From Akkermansiaceae bacterium (GTDB lineage: Bacteria > Verrucomicrobiota > Verrucomicrobiia > Verrucomicrobiales > Akkermansiaceae): a stretch of 60,178 nt of DNA. The stretch spans positions 1 to 60,178 of the forward strand of contig CAIRGO010000018.1 of NCBI GenBank assembly GCA_903878115.1, in the 5' to 3' direction. The notes beneath the pieces were generated by a model. The model did no database searches, was not told the origin of the DNA, and saw only the letters and a list, made by a program, of their open reading frames with translations. Positions 27,753 to 36,871 of the stretch are shown here, in pieces (the stretch's first letter is position 1; each line of letters begins with the position of its first letter). The position numbers and the translations under genes were made by a program.

Positions 27753-28895
27753 TTAGCGTTGAGGAATAGAATAATAGATCTGCTCTAACGCCATTACTGC
27801 ATAAGCTGTGGTCAATACCGAATTGGATTCCATCCAGCGACCATTATCATTCATCCACGAGCCATCTTCGCGTTGTTTGGAGAGGATCACTCCGCAAAGA
27901 TCTTTACGCCAATCGGCTGAAGTGCCATCAGCTAGCGGCAATTTATCGATATTTGCTGCTGAGAGTGCTTTGGACATGGCAGAGTAGTAATAATAAACGC
28001 CCTGTGCACCCATGCCTGGATTTTCTTGTACGGTGTAGTTTTTACCCAACCATTCTTTAACGGCGACTACTCGTTCATCATCGGGAGTTAATTTTGCATA
28101 GATCAAAGAAAGCAAACCCGCATAGGACATCGATCCGTAAGAACGCAGTGGTGTTTTGCCATTAGCAAGTTTTTCGGATTCAGCTTTGGTTTCGTTAGGT
28201 CCGTAGAAAAAGCCACCTTTGTTTTTTTCATCGTTGGATGCATTGGGCTGATCGTTGGTCGACTCCAAATTTTGGCAACGTGATAAAAACTGAACTGCCG
28301 CACCCCAGTCGAGATCCGGTTGATCACCATGTTTGCCGTCCTCAATGATTTTCTCCGAGAGTTTGATCGCCTCGATCGAAAGATAGGTGTTCGACATATC
28401 AGAACGGTCATTTTTCGATCCGTAGCCCACACCACCGTCATTGATGCCGTCTGGCTTGCCTTTTTCGCCAGTGTCCCACTGATTATTGATCAAGTGTTTA
28501 CGAGCCTTAACGATCGCAGCCTCATAGCCCTCTTCACCAGCAGAGACTAACGCCGTCAAAGAGGTAGCCGTATTGTAAACGCTCAGGCCGCGATTATAAA
28601 TGCCACCGTCTTCTTTTTGATTCGAGAGCAACCACATAAATCCCTTCTTCAAATGCGCTGGTTTTTCAGCGCCGACTTTCAAATTGGGATCACGCGCTGC
28701 TGCTGTGAGTGCTAAAGCAGTAAACGCAGGCAACTCTGGGTCATCCCAGAATCCTTCTGCTTTTTGTTGTTTGGCCAACCACGCATTTCCGCGAGCGATG
28801 GCTTGCTTCATCTCTTCTTGCAAAGATAAGTAGGGTGAGACATCAGCCGCCATAACAAGCGTGCTAGAGGCGAGTAATACGAGTAGTGATTTCAT
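27753..28895 (-). CDS. Secreted prenyltransferase/squalene-cyclase-like repeat protein
   Basis: 380 aa with a signal peptide (1-16). The protein is an alpha-toroid built of helical repeats. QF/QW-like motifs recur: KQQKAEGFWDDPELPAFTAL, NQKEDGGIYNRGLSVYNTAT, a central GGVGYGSKND, and the final KQREDGSWMNDNGRW. The catalytic DxDD motif of squalene-hopene cyclases is not seen, and export also argues against terpene cyclisation, so this is more likely a structural or binding protein. Last of three exported-protein genes (30666 to 27753), and convergent with the OmpH-like gene with only 3 bp between stops. Confidence 0.8.
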   Translation of the reverse strand: MKSLLVLLASSTLVMAADVSPYLSLQEEMKQAIARGNAWLAKQQKAEGFWDDPELPAFTALALTAAARDPNLKVGAEKPAHLKKGFMWLLSNQKEDGGIYNRGLSVYNTATSLTALVSAGEEGYEAAIVKARKHLINNQWDTGEKGKPDGINDGGVGYGSKNDRSDMSNTYLSIEAIKLSEKIIEDGKHGDQPDLDWGAAVQFLSRCQNLESTNDQPNASNDEKNKGGFFYGPNETKAESEKLANGKTPLRSYGSMSYAGLLSLIYAKLTPDDERVVAVKEWLGKNYTVQENPGMGAQGVYYYYSAMSKALSAANIDKLPLADGTSADWRKDLCGVILSKQREDGSWMNDNGRWMESNSVLTTAYAVMALEQIYYSIPQR

Positions 28896-28920
28896 TGTCT
28901 ATTGTTGTTAGTGTGAATGA

Positions 28921-29658
28921 TTAATTAGGTTGAATGACAAAAGTGACACGCGCGCCTTGCTCAGGCATGCGTCGAGTGTTTGGCAGCCAAACTTCGTCAT
29001 TGAATTTATCGGCGCCAGCATAGAGGATAAGAGAATCATTGCTGACTAAGATGGATGCGATGTCACCGCTGGTTTCAGCAAGAAACTTGCCATTATACGT
29101 CATCGAACCACCATAGACCCATGGCTCTACGCTCATCGTCTTACTCGTAACAGAATTGATAATCCAATCAGCGAAACGAGTGGTTTGCAGGTGACCATCT
29201 TTGGTCCATTCCACCCGTAGATTTACACGAGCAGCTTTACGCGTCGACTCAGATACTTCTGGGTATTTTCCCGTGCTGAGGCCAGTAGCATCTTGGATGG
29301 CATAGAGCTCCTCAGAGGAAACATAGCGTAAGAGTTTGCAAGCAATATTCACATCAGTCGGTGACGCCTTGGTGCAGAGCAACGCTTCATGAATTTTCCC
29401 TTTCTCATTCACCACTGCATATTCAATTTGACCTTCCGTCATGTTGACGGTGCACGGCACACGAACTTGTCGAGTGCGCGGATCAAATGTCACGAGGCCA
29501 ATCTGCATCATGCCATTATCCAATTTTATGATCGCTGGCTTCGCGACCTTTTGCTCGGCTTCAGGATTGGCTGTTGCTGGCTGACTTGCTTCGACGGCAG
29601 CAGGTTCCGCGTGAAGCGCGGCCAGCAACAAAGTTAAAACAATAAAAATTCGAAGCAT
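28921..29658 (-). CDS. Secreted protein of unknown function
   Basis: 245 aa from the ATG at 29658; an ATG 7 codons earlier (29679) is possible. Signal peptide to about 17 (LHA, then EPAAVEA). The mature part is mostly beta: IKLDNGMMQIGLVTFDPRTRQVRVPCTVNM, in two halves, then VLLC-type segments and a C-terminal RMPEQGARVTFVIQPN. I do not recognise the family. Middle gene of the exported three-gene operon, 25 bp before the repeat protein gene. Confidence 0.65.
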   Translation of the reverse strand: MLRIFIVLTLLLAALHAEPAAVEASQPATANPEAEQKVAKPAIIKLDNGMMQIGLVTFDPRTRQVRVPCTVNMTEGQIEYAVVNEKGKIHEALLCTKASPTDVNIACKLLRYVSSEELYAIQDATGLSTGKYPEVSESTRKAARVNLRVEWTKDGHLQTTRFADWIINSVTSKTMSVEPWVYGGSMTYNGKFLAETSGDIASILVSNDSLILYAGADKFNDEVWLPNTRRMPEQGARVTFVIQPN

Positions 29659-29703
29659 CCTAGTAATATAACGAAACAAAGGAGTGAAATATTAGGAGAA
29701 TTT

Positions 29704-30666
29704 TCACGGTTTGACAATATTTAGATTAGTGGCGAATTCCTGCCAAGCCAATCGTGTGATGGCAACGGGGAAAAGCGCAGTAGGATCTTGTCCAGAGCTC
29801 GCATCGCGAGGCGGTGTAAAAGTAGTTTTTGCATCAATATCCTCACGGATGAGTTTATAAAGACTAAACAACAAGGAGCTGCGCATTTGCGCCGGATCTG
29901 CATATACAGAAGGAATACTGACTGTCGTAGATTGCCCCGAATTAACTGCGACCCCGCTAAACCATATCGCGATGGGTAATTTAGCAGAATCTTTCGCGGG
30001 CGATGGTCTTTCATGGATTTTTGCTTCCACCTTGAGAATACCAGAACTGGATGCGGTCAAAATGCTTGCCGCTTCTTCAAGAATTGGTCGGAGTATTTTT
30101 GCGGTATCACGGTCACATCCTGCATCTAGCATGATCACTACGGTGCTTGTAGAATCGATATTCCAATTGGGTACCATCGGGGTGAGACGCTGAATCGCCT
30201 TAATAGCAGTATCATACTGTCTGTCATCGGTGCTTGCCATGTCCACTACTCGCTCCCATACGAGGAGCGCTCGTTGAAGTTCGCCTTTCGTCTCTAACAG
30301 TGTTGCAAGGTCAATGAGATGCGTAGTGCCTTTTTCTGCAAAGCTCGCATAGCTATCCAAGCCAGGCGCAGAGAGCAAATCCCCCACATCCGTAACACTC
30401 TCGGTGTTGATGGGCGCGATTTCGGCAGCCTCTAATTTGGGATCTGGCAAGTTAAGTTTTGTCGCCTTGACTAAGATCGCCTTGGTTGGTTCATCAGGTA
30501 TAATCGCATCATGAATTTGCAACGATTCACGAGCTTTTCGTTGCGCCACAAGAATGGCCTCAGCATTAGGCGGGGTGATGAAGTCTTTCGATTTGACGCC
30601 ATTCCACCAAACTATTGCTACGGTTAATCCGCACAGAAGAGTTGCAATGATAAAGTGGATGCGCAC
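29704..30666 (-). CDS. Membrane-anchored protein of unknown function
   Basis: 320 aa starting with GTG. It has an N-terminal anchor (about 4-21), a linker, and a helical pair around 115-145 (LATLLETKGELQRALLVWERVV) like a TPR unit. An alpha/beta domain follows with STVVIMLDAGCDRDTAKIL near 185. No family recognised. First of the three-gene exported operon; the product may hold the other two at the membrane, which is inference from topology only. Confidence 0.6.
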   Translation of the reverse strand: MRIHFIIATLLCGLTVAIVWWNGVKSKDFITPPNAEAILVAQRKARESLQIHDAIIPDEPTKAILVKATKLNLPDPKLEAAEIAPINTESVTDVGDLLSAPGLDSYASFAEKGTTHLIDLATLLETKGELQRALLVWERVVDMASTDDRQYDTAIKAIQRLTPMVPNWNIDSTSTVVIMLDAGCDRDTAKILRPILEEAASILTASSSGILKVEAKIHERPSPAKDSAKLPIAIWFSGVAVNSGQSTTVSIPSVYADPAQMRSSLLFSLYKLIREDIDAKTTFTPPRDASSGQDPTALFPVAITRLAWQEFATNLNIVKP

Positions 30667-30744
30667 AGCAGAAGGATAACTTGCAAATGAACACGCGCAA
30701 GAAATTTACGCAAAAATGATCGATGCAAAAAAGAACGGTAACGG

Positions 30745-30777
30745 GCAAAAAAAAGGCGCGGTGTAAGCCGCGCCTTT
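30745..30777 (-). terminator. Rho-independent terminator of rplS
   Basis: On the minus strand AAAGGCGCGG (30777-30768) pairs with CCGCGCCTTT (30761-30752) as a perfect 10-bp stem with a 6-nt loop, followed by eight T. It starts 12 nt after the rplS stop codon. Confidence 0.9.
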
Positions 30778-30789
30778 CTTGAAAAAAAA

Positions 30790-31143
30790 TTATTGAATTT
30801 CCATAGACTTCACCAAAGTAGCACGCTTGCCAACGCGTTGACGCAAGTAATTCAACTTGGCGCGACGAACTTTACCTTTGTTGGTCACTTCGATTTTAGA
30901 AATACGAGGAGTGTGGAGAGGGAAAATACGCTCTACACCTTCACCGTAGGAAATTTTGCGCACGGTGAAAGCTGCGTTGATGCCATTACCGCCTTTACGA
31001 CCAATGACAATACCTGCAAAAATCTGCACGCGCTCTTTTCCGCCTTCCACAACGCGGGTGTGAACCTTGACGGTGTCTCCTACTTTGAAGTCGGCTACAT
31101 CCGCTTTCAGTTGTTCTTTTTCAATTTTTTCGATGATTGTCAT
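30790..31143 (-). CDS. rplS: Ribosomal protein L19
   Basis: 117 aa from the ATG at 31143; the frame is open further upstream but that part has no L19 similarity. L19 lies at the interface of the two ribosomal subunits. The fold is plain: [22 protein letters not shown], then [32 protein letters not shown] and [18 protein letters not shown]. The usual companions (rpsP, rimM, trmD) are not next to it; hisI lies upstream. A strong terminator follows. Confidence 0.97.
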   Translation of the reverse strand: MTIIEKIEKEQLKADVADFKVGDTVKVHTRVVEGGKERVQIFAGIVIGRKGGNGINAAFTVRKISYGEGVERIFPLHTPRISKIEVTNKGKVRRAKLNYLRQRVGKRATLVKSMEIQ

Positions 31144-31279
31144 AATGGTTGGTAGGAGATAATAACTTGATGTGTTTGCTAGTGATCGACAAGCGACCGA
31201 GGAAAGGAGCGCGGAAACTAGAGTTTTTTTCACAAGTTGGCAACTGTGAATTTCACTTTCTGGCATTTTTTTTGAAAAA

Positions 31280-31708
31280 TCACCGATTTCCCGCTAAAAA
31301 TTGCAATGCCGCTGGGGTTCCCGGCGTGACAGTGCGATAAAAACAGGAATTTCTTCCCGTATGGCAAGCTCCGCCACCTGCTTGCTCTACATAGAGAATC
31401 AGAGCATCTTGATCACAATCGGTGCGCATTTCGATGATTTTTTGAATTTGGCCTGATGTCGCACCTTTATGCCAAATTTCCTTGCGTGAACGCGACCAAT
31501 AAACGGCCTCACCTTTTTCCAATGTCATTCTCAATGATTCCTGATTCATCCACGCCAGCATCAACGGTTCTTTGGTATGAACGTCGATCGCCATGGCCGC
31601 GATCAATCCATTTTCATCGAATTTAGGAGCGAATTCTAAGCCGTTCTCGATTTGATTTTTATCAATCCGAGGAGCAAAACAGGAGCATAGTTGTGTATCA
31701 TCAGTCAC
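31280..31708 (-). CDS. hisI: Phosphoribosyl-AMP cyclohydrolase
   Basis: 142 aa with a GTG start. It opens the purine ring of phosphoribosyl-AMP in histidine synthesis. WMNQESL and the [16 protein letters not shown] segment bind substrate; [13 protein letters not shown] and [13 protein letters not shown] carry the zinc and magnesium ligands. There is no HisE (pyrophosphohydrolase) fusion. It lies upstream of rplS, 136 bp away, with no other his gene in the window. Confidence 0.95.
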   Translation of the reverse strand: MTDDTQLCSCFAPRIDKNQIENGLEFAPKFDENGLIAAMAIDVHTKEPLMLAWMNQESLRMTLEKGEAVYWSRSRKEIWHKGATSGQIQKIIEMRTDCDQDALILYVEQAGGGACHTGRNSCFYRTVTPGTPAALQFLAGNR

Positions 31709-31818
31709 GAAAAAATTTTAGCGCGCGAACAAGTATTGGCAAGCATCAACCACGAAAAACGTGAAGATTCACCGCATTGCAGATTGCCAAAGCGGGAAAT
31801 ATTTGCCATCACTCTGTC

Positions 31819-32685
31819 GTGAACGAAGTAGCAGCAATAGGCATCATCGGCGGCAGCGGACTCTACGAAATGGACGACTTTGAGCAAACCGACGAACGCA
31901 TCATCGAAACTCCTTATGGCAAACCCAGCGATGCGCTGATCGGTGGCACCATGGCAGGACGCACTGTTTGGTTTTTACCGCGGCATGGACGAGGGCATAA
32001 ATTGTTGCCCACAGAAATCAACCATCGCGCCAATATCTGGGCACTGCGCGAATGTGGTGTGCGCTGGCTCATCTGCGTGACAGCGGTCGGCAGCCTCAAG
32101 GAAGAATACCATCCACGCCACATCGTTTTACCCGATCAATTCTTCGATCGCACCAGCCGCCGTGAATTGCACACTTTTTTTGGACGCGGCATCGTGGGGC
32201 ATGTTAGTTTTGGCGAGCCTGTTAGCCAATGCATGCGTGAAATCCTGCGTGACAGCGCCATTGCTGAAAATCTAACAGTTCACGACCGTGGCACCTATGT
32301 CAACATGGACGGCCCCGCATTTTCCACGCGTGCCGAGAGCGAAACCAATCGTAGCCTAGGATTCGATGTCATCGGCATGACCAATCTACCAGAGGCAAAA
32401 CTTGCCCGCGAAGCAGAAATCGCCCTCGCTACCTTGGCAATGATCACCGACTATGATTGCTGGAAAATCGAAGAAACACCCGTCACCGCAGAGGCCGTGA
32501 TGGGTCACTTGCATGCCAACGTAGCAGCGGCAAAAAAAATCATCTCCCGCGCTATTTCGCAGATTCCGCTGATTCCAGATTGGCCCGATCACCGTTCGCT
32601 TGATGGAGCCATCATGACACCAAGGGCATTGTGGCCAGCGGAGCGCGTCATTGAAATGAACAAAATTCTCCATCGCCTCGCTTGA
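31819..32685 (+). CDS. mtnP: S-methyl-5'-thioadenosine phosphorylase
   Basis: 288 aa from a GTG at 31819, which starts NEVAAIGIIGGSGLYEM; a TTG at 31777 would add 14 unconserved residues. It splits methylthioadenosine with phosphate in methionine salvage. The phosphate site is GGSG and LPRHGRGH, with EINHRANIWAL, GTYVNMDGPAFSTRAES and GMTNLPEAKLAREAE as purine and ribose-site signatures. It is divergent from hisI, and msrB follows 30 bp downstream. Confidence 0.92.
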   Translation: MNEVAAIGIIGGSGLYEMDDFEQTDERIIETPYGKPSDALIGGTMAGRTVWFLPRHGRGHKLLPTEINHRANIWALRECGVRWLICVTAVGSLKEEYHPRHIVLPDQFFDRTSRRELHTFFGRGIVGHVSFGEPVSQCMREILRDSAIAENLTVHDRGTYVNMDGPAFSTRAESETNRSLGFDVIGMTNLPEAKLAREAEIALATLAMITDYDCWKIEETPVTAEAVMGHLHANVAAAKKIISRAISQIPLIPDWPDHRSLDGAIMTPRALWPAERVIEMNKILHRLA

Positions 32686-32715
32686 TTCTTGATGAACCTG
32701 TGATAAAGATAACAC

Positions 32716-33279
32716 ATGAAGAAAATTCTCATCCCCATTTTGATCGCAACATTGGGACTCTTTGTTGCAAAAGTCATCGCACAAGAAAAATCACAAAATA
32801 TGGAAACCGCTAAAACAGCACCAGAACAGCCTACCAAAAAGGTTGAGAAAACCGATGCCGAGTGGCAAAAAGAGCTAACTCCAGAACAATACCGCGTATT
32901 GCGCAAATCAGGTACAGAAGCAGCTCACGGAGAAGTTTACAAAGAATTCAAACAACAAAAGGGTGGCACCTATTACTGCGCTGGATGCGGAGCTAAGCTT
33001 TTCACTTCCGAACATAAATTTGACGCCCATTGCGGTTGGCCGGCATTCTATGATGCAGCGGATAATAAAAATGTAAAACTAGTCGATGATGTATCATTCG
33101 GCATGATCCGCACCGAAGTTCGCTGCGCCACTTGCGATGGACACCTTGGACATCTATTCAAAGGGGAAGGTTTTGACACCCCTAAAGATCAGCGTTACTG
33201 CATCAATGGCGTAACCCTTACTTTTGTTCCTGCTGGGGAAGAAAAAAAAGAAACACCCGTCGAAAAGAAGGAAAAGTAA
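32716..33279 (+). CDS. msrB: Exported methionine-R-sulfoxide reductase B
   Basis: 187 aa. An N-terminal hydrophobic signal (ILIPILIATLGLFVAKVIA) and a charged linker precede the MsrB domain (about 45-175). Zinc is held by CAGC and CATC. GHLFKGEGF and RYCINGV contain the active-site His and the catalytic Cys. The export signal implies repair of oxidised methionine in envelope proteins. The C-terminal tail is lysine/glutamate-rich. Follows mtnP, a methionine-salvage gene, 30 bp downstream. Confidence 0.93.
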   Translation: MKKILIPILIATLGLFVAKVIAQEKSQNMETAKTAPEQPTKKVEKTDAEWQKELTPEQYRVLRKSGTEAAHGEVYKEFKQQKGGTYYCAGCGAKLFTSEHKFDAHCGWPAFYDAADNKNVKLVDDVSFGMIRTEVRCATCDGHLGHLFKGEGFDTPKDQRYCINGVTLTFVPAGEEKKETPVEKKEK

Positions 33280-33489
33280 GCGCCGCAAGGTGACCTACAC
33301 ATATCTTTCTTGATCACGGCGTCACTGCCACAGCATAGCCGCGAAGACATTTCTTCGACATGACTCCGCAGCTACAATTGGAACGACTAAAGCGACCTCG
33401 GCAACATGTTTGGTCACACTCCGTTGGAGGAAGTGACGTGCAAATTTCGCGGCTTTCAAGTCCGCTCCTCTAGCCGATCAAACCATGAT

Positions 33490-33972
33490 TTATTTTTCTA
33501 GCGAATCATCTTGCCACTCAACATAGGGATGCTGAGATAAACGGGAATTGGAATAACGTAAATCATGGCTAACTTCTTCACCACACCAGAGAGGTTTTTC
33601 AACGAATGTTTCTTCGCTAGGGAGTTCAATCTCAGCAACAATGAGCCCTGCATTTTCTCCATGAAATTCATCTACCTCCCATTTCATGCCGGCGTGCCAA
33701 ATTTCATATCGCGTTTTTTCAATCAACGGCTTGGAACATAGTTCCATCATGTCATGCGCATGATCTAACGAAATTTCAAATTCGATTTCCACTCGCGTGA
33801 TGCCAGTCGTCCTCCCCTTCACGGTCATGAAGGCTTGATGATCACAGATTCTCACTCTCACTGTTGGCGCTGGATCTTGCGATAGATAACCTTGCTTGAT
33901 GCTTTTGCCTAATCCTTGACCACGCCACTCATCGCTGGTCAGTAAATATTTTCGTTCAATTTCTAATGCCAT
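33490..33972 (-). CDS. CYTH-domain protein (triphosphate tunnel enzyme)
   Basis: 160 aa. It begins with the diagnostic ALEIERKYLL, followed by alternating charged beta-strands of the tunnel fold: VRVRICDHQAFMTVKG, RVEIEFEI, EKTRYEIW and WEVDEFHGENAGLIVAEIELPS. Known members hydrolyse tripolyphosphate or thiamine triphosphate, or form cyclic AMP; the single-domain bacterial type is usually an inorganic triphosphatase. Last gene of the PPIase-rlmN-DUF1801 run. Confidence 0.88.
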   Translation of the reverse strand: MALEIERKYLLTSDEWRGQGLGKSIKQGYLSQDPAPTVRVRICDHQAFMTVKGRTTGITRVEIEFEISLDHAHDMMELCSKPLIEKTRYEIWHAGMKWEVDEFHGENAGLIVAEIELPSEETFVEKPLWCGEEVSHDLRYSNSRLSQHPYVEWQDDSLEK

Positions 33973-33985
33973 AATCTAACAATTT

Positions 33986-34423
33986 CTACGACAGCCAACC
34001 AGGTAATACGGCCACTTGCTTAATCCAAGAGGCCATCTGTGCCTCATCGAAATCATCTTCACGAATATCGACCCAACGCGCGTCTTTGCCCGTGCCACCT
34101 TTCGGAGTAGGCCGCAATAATGCGCCGCGAAAAAAACTCACTTTCACATAATGAGTGAAGACATGAAACCCTAGAAACCAACCATTGCCCTCCACACCAT
34201 AAAATGGCGAATTCCACTTCACCGCCTTTTTTACGTTAGGCACATGTTCCACGATCAAGGCATCGAGCCGCTTCCCTAGATCGCGTTTCCACCCTGGCAT
34301 CGCCTCAATGTATTCCTGAACTGGCACATCACCGTCAGCCTTTGCGATTTGTGGATTTCCACCCGCGAGTAACTTCACCGCTTTCCCCTTGCCTCGATCT
34401 GAATGACTGTTGTCCGATTTCAT
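33986..34423 (-). CDS. DUF1801-domain protein
   Basis: 145 aa from the ATG at 34423 (an ATG 4 codons upstream is also possible). The DUF1801 fold shows VPNVKKAVKWNSPFYGVEG and GWFLGFHVFTHYVKVSFFRGALL, then a tail with WIKQ. The biochemical role of the family is unknown. Situated 18 bp after rlmN and 13 bp before the CYTH gene. Confidence 0.8.
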   Translation of the reverse strand: MKSDNSHSDRGKGKAVKLLAGGNPQIAKADGDVPVQEYIEAMPGWKRDLGKRLDALIVEHVPNVKKAVKWNSPFYGVEGNGWFLGFHVFTHYVKVSFFRGALLRPTPKGGTGKDARWVDIREDDFDEAQMASWIKQVAVLPGWLS

Positions 34424-34441
34424 ACTGTTATGCACGACGAC

Positions 34442-35515
34442 TCATGAAACACGCTCTTTCTTTTCCACACGCAATTGACCACAGCCGGCAGCGACGTCGA
34501 TTCCCCTGCGCTGACGGAACGTGCATGCATGACCAGCATCGCGAAGGATGCGCTGAAACTGCTGTGCTGCTTTGTTTGCCGTTGCCGTCCCCGCATAGCC
34601 ATCGGTGATGTTCAGCGGTATCAAATTGATGTGCACGTTGATGCCTTGAAGTAGTGAGGACAATTGCTGAGCAATTTCGAGACTGTCGTTTTTTCCCGCA
34701 ATAAGCGTCCACTGGATAAAAATTTTACGATTCGTCATCGTTGCATAAGATCGACATGCGGCAATGAGTTGCTCAATCGGCCATTTTTTACTAATCGGAA
34801 TCAGTGCGCTGCGCTGATCTTCTGATGCACCGTGCAAACTAACTGCTAGATTGTATGGCCTTTTTTCCTCAGCAAATCGATTGATCGCAGGGACTAGGCC
34901 AACCGTGCTGACGGTAATGCGCTGCGGTGACAAACTAGGACCACGTGTATCGGAAATCGTTGTCAATGCCGCCATCACAGAGTCATAATTGTGCAGCGGT
35001 TCACCCATGCCCATCATGACTAAATTGCGCAATTTTTTTCCGAAATCTTGACGAAGCACTCGTTGCACATGAAGCACTTGCCCAATGATTTCACCGGGAC
35101 GCAGATGCCTGATAAAACCCATTTGCCCAGTGGCACAAAATACACAACCCATGGCACAACCTACTTGCGTGCTCACACAGGCCGTGAAACGCCCGTCATA
35201 AGCCATCAGCACGGTTTCGATCGTTTGCCCATCGCGCAGTTTCAATAAATACTTGCGTGTGAGCCCATCGCTACTTCGTTGTTCATCAACTGGCTGCAAA
35301 TGATCAAGGAAATACGTTTTTTCCGTGCCAACGTTGTGATCAACCCATTGCTGCAAAGGTGGCAAAAAGTGGTCGCATGCAGTGAGGTCCTCCGCAGCTT
35401 CCCTGTGCAATTGCCGCCATAATTTTTTTGCGTGAACGATTTTCACATCGTCTGCTCGCAAGGCATCTTCGATTTCGCGATAGCTCAAATCATGCAATGA
35501 GCGAGGTTCGACCAT
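34442..35515 (-). CDS. rlmN: 23S rRNA and tRNA (adenine-C2)-methyltransferase RlmN
   Basis: 357 aa. A radical-SAM enzyme that methylates C2 of A2503 in 23S rRNA and A37 in some tRNAs. The cluster motif is CAMGCVFCATGQMGF (three Cys near 119-126), with GMGEPLHNYD as the SAM-side GEP motif. The C-terminal AAGCGQL holds the Cys that forms the methyl-carrier adduct. The first methyl-donor Cys is in the TACVSTQVGC region. It follows the PPIase gene by 9 bp. Confidence 0.96.
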   Translation of the reverse strand: MVEPRSLHDLSYREIEDALRADDVKIVHAKKLWRQLHREAAEDLTACDHFLPPLQQWVDHNVGTEKTYFLDHLQPVDEQRSSDGLTRKYLLKLRDGQTIETVLMAYDGRFTACVSTQVGCAMGCVFCATGQMGFIRHLRPGEIIGQVLHVQRVLRQDFGKKLRNLVMMGMGEPLHNYDSVMAALTTISDTRGPSLSPQRITVSTVGLVPAINRFAEEKRPYNLAVSLHGASEDQRSALIPISKKWPIEQLIAACRSYATMTNRKIFIQWTLIAGKNDSLEIAQQLSSLLQGINVHINLIPLNITDGYAGTATANKAAQQFQRILRDAGHACTFRQRRGIDVAAGCGQLRVEKKERVS

Positions 35516-35524
35516 AGCAAAAAA

Positions 35525-36772
35525 TTAGCGGATCGGAATCATCACGAAGCCCTTGTCTCCGCCCACTTCTTGATAGCCAAATAAGAAGTTGTAATTGCTA
35601 CTCACGCAGCGACCCACAAGATTATTTTTACTTTTACTATCAAATCCAAGTTGCAAACGCATCCTTTTGGCAGCACCCACTTCCAATACTAGTGTCGCCC
35701 GATATGGGTGAAAATCAGCGCCGAGGATTCTAACGGCTCCCGTTTGTGATGTGGTCGAGCCCGTGGGGGTAAACATGTAGCCCATTGCACCCGCGAGTGG
35801 GAAAGAAAACAAATAAACACCTTCGGAATTTTCCATGGATATTGACCAGCCACCAAGCGAAATTGGTCCGAGCGCATCAGTTCCATATTTCACTAATACT
35901 GGACGAAAACCAGTAATGGGAGAGCCAGCAGGATAGGTAATGTCAAAGTAACGAATACTGTAAGGCGCTGGTGCGTGCCAACGATGCTCAAGTAGCTGCC
36001 ACTCTGCTTGGGCAGTGCCTAGCGAAGCGAAAGGGAGCAGATCGTTGCGCACCGCTTGCGTGAAAAAATACCTCGTTGTATTCGCTTCTGGTGCTGGCTG
36101 GGACTTGACTGTAGGCACGGTGACAATCGGCAAGCGCTGGCTAGTCGCCTTGAACTTGCCGGCAGCGCTACCCACTCGACGAATCACCACCGCTGTAATC
36201 GTTACGGGCGTGATCGGTTTGTCACCGCTATCTACTGGCGTAGCCAAAATACCATCAATCACCGATTGACCAGTTACGACTTTGCCAAAAACTGTGTGTT
36301 TGCCCTCAAGTCCAGGAATCGGACCTCCGGTAATAAAAAATTGGCTACCATTAGTATTCGGTCCCGAATTTGCCATTGCCAGATAATAAGGCTGATCGAA
36401 TTTAAACGTCGCAGGCACCGCAGCGCTCATTTCATCAGGAAAAGAGTAACCCGGGCCATCAGAGCCGTCCGCTTTTTTTGAACCAGCCTGGATGATCTTG
36501 AAATCAGCGTTATTGATCACTCGATGAAAAGTGATTCCAGGAAAAAATGGCACGGGAGGCTTGACGCTAGAGACCACGCCCGTTCTTTCATCACACCAAG
36601 CACGCGAACCCTCCGCGAGGGACACGAAGTTGCCCACAGTGCGTGGCGTTTGTGTGTAGTTTAGCTCGCAGGTAAAGTTTCCTAGACTAGTCGTAAAGTC
36701 AGCAAAAAGCTGGGCGTTACTCAGCCGAGCAGAAAAAAGCAAAACCGTGAGGGTTAGAAGTAGGTTGCGCAC
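35525..36772 (-). CDS. Secreted cyclophilin-type peptidyl-prolyl isomerase with extra domain
   Basis: 415 aa from a GTG at 36772 (a TTG 3 codons earlier also opens the frame). Signal peptide RNLLLTLTVLLFSARLSNA. Residues about 25-205 form a cyclophilin: NFVSLAEGSRAW, FHRVINNADFKIIQAGSKKADG, MANSGPNTNGSQFFITGG and HTVFGKVVTGQSVIDGI. These contain the catalytic Arg, Gln and Phe. The remaining 210 residues are beta-rich and unrecognised, about doubling the normal size. It probably folds exported proteins. First gene of the run PPIase-rlmN-DUF1801-CYTH. Confidence 0.9.
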   Translation of the reverse strand: MRNLLLTLTVLLFSARLSNAQLFADFTTSLGNFTCELNYTQTPRTVGNFVSLAEGSRAWCDERTGVVSSVKPPVPFFPGITFHRVINNADFKIIQAGSKKADGSDGPGYSFPDEMSAAVPATFKFDQPYYLAMANSGPNTNGSQFFITGGPIPGLEGKHTVFGKVVTGQSVIDGILATPVDSGDKPITPVTITAVVIRRVGSAAGKFKATSQRLPIVTVPTVKSQPAPEANTTRYFFTQAVRNDLLPFASLGTAQAEWQLLEHRWHAPAPYSIRYFDITYPAGSPITGFRPVLVKYGTDALGPISLGGWSISMENSEGVYLFSFPLAGAMGYMFTPTGSTTSQTGAVRILGADFHPYRATLVLEVGAAKRMRLQLGFDSKSKNNLVGRCVSSNYNFLFGYQEVGGDKGFVMIPIR

Positions 36773-36819
36773 GCGGGGCAACCTGCCACAGATTGGCGGT
36801 ATTTACAATAGAATTATAC

Positions 36820-36852
36820 AAAAAAATCCCGCCATTCCGCGGATTGGCGGGG
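36820..36852 (-). terminator. Rho-independent terminator after the aquaporin remnant
   Basis: On the minus strand CCCGCCA and TGGCGGG (36851-36845, 36834-36828) form a stem enclosing a second dyad ATCCGCGGAAT, followed by seven T. It is still intact 20 nt after the dead gene's stop, and lies 48 bp upstream of the PPIase start. Confidence 0.8.
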
Positions 36853-36871
36853 TTGAGGAAAATAACGCAGA

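Noticed and set aside
27753-28895. Squalene-hopene cyclase / hopanoid synthesis
   Set aside because: No DxDD motif, clear signal peptide, and no hopanoid genes nearby.
31144-31266. N-terminal extension of L19
   Set aside because: L19 proteins start at the conserved region reached by ATG 31143; the extension is leader DNA.
33280-33489. Possible gene between msrB and the CYTH gene
   Set aside because: No frame of useful length or composition; no structured RNA seen.
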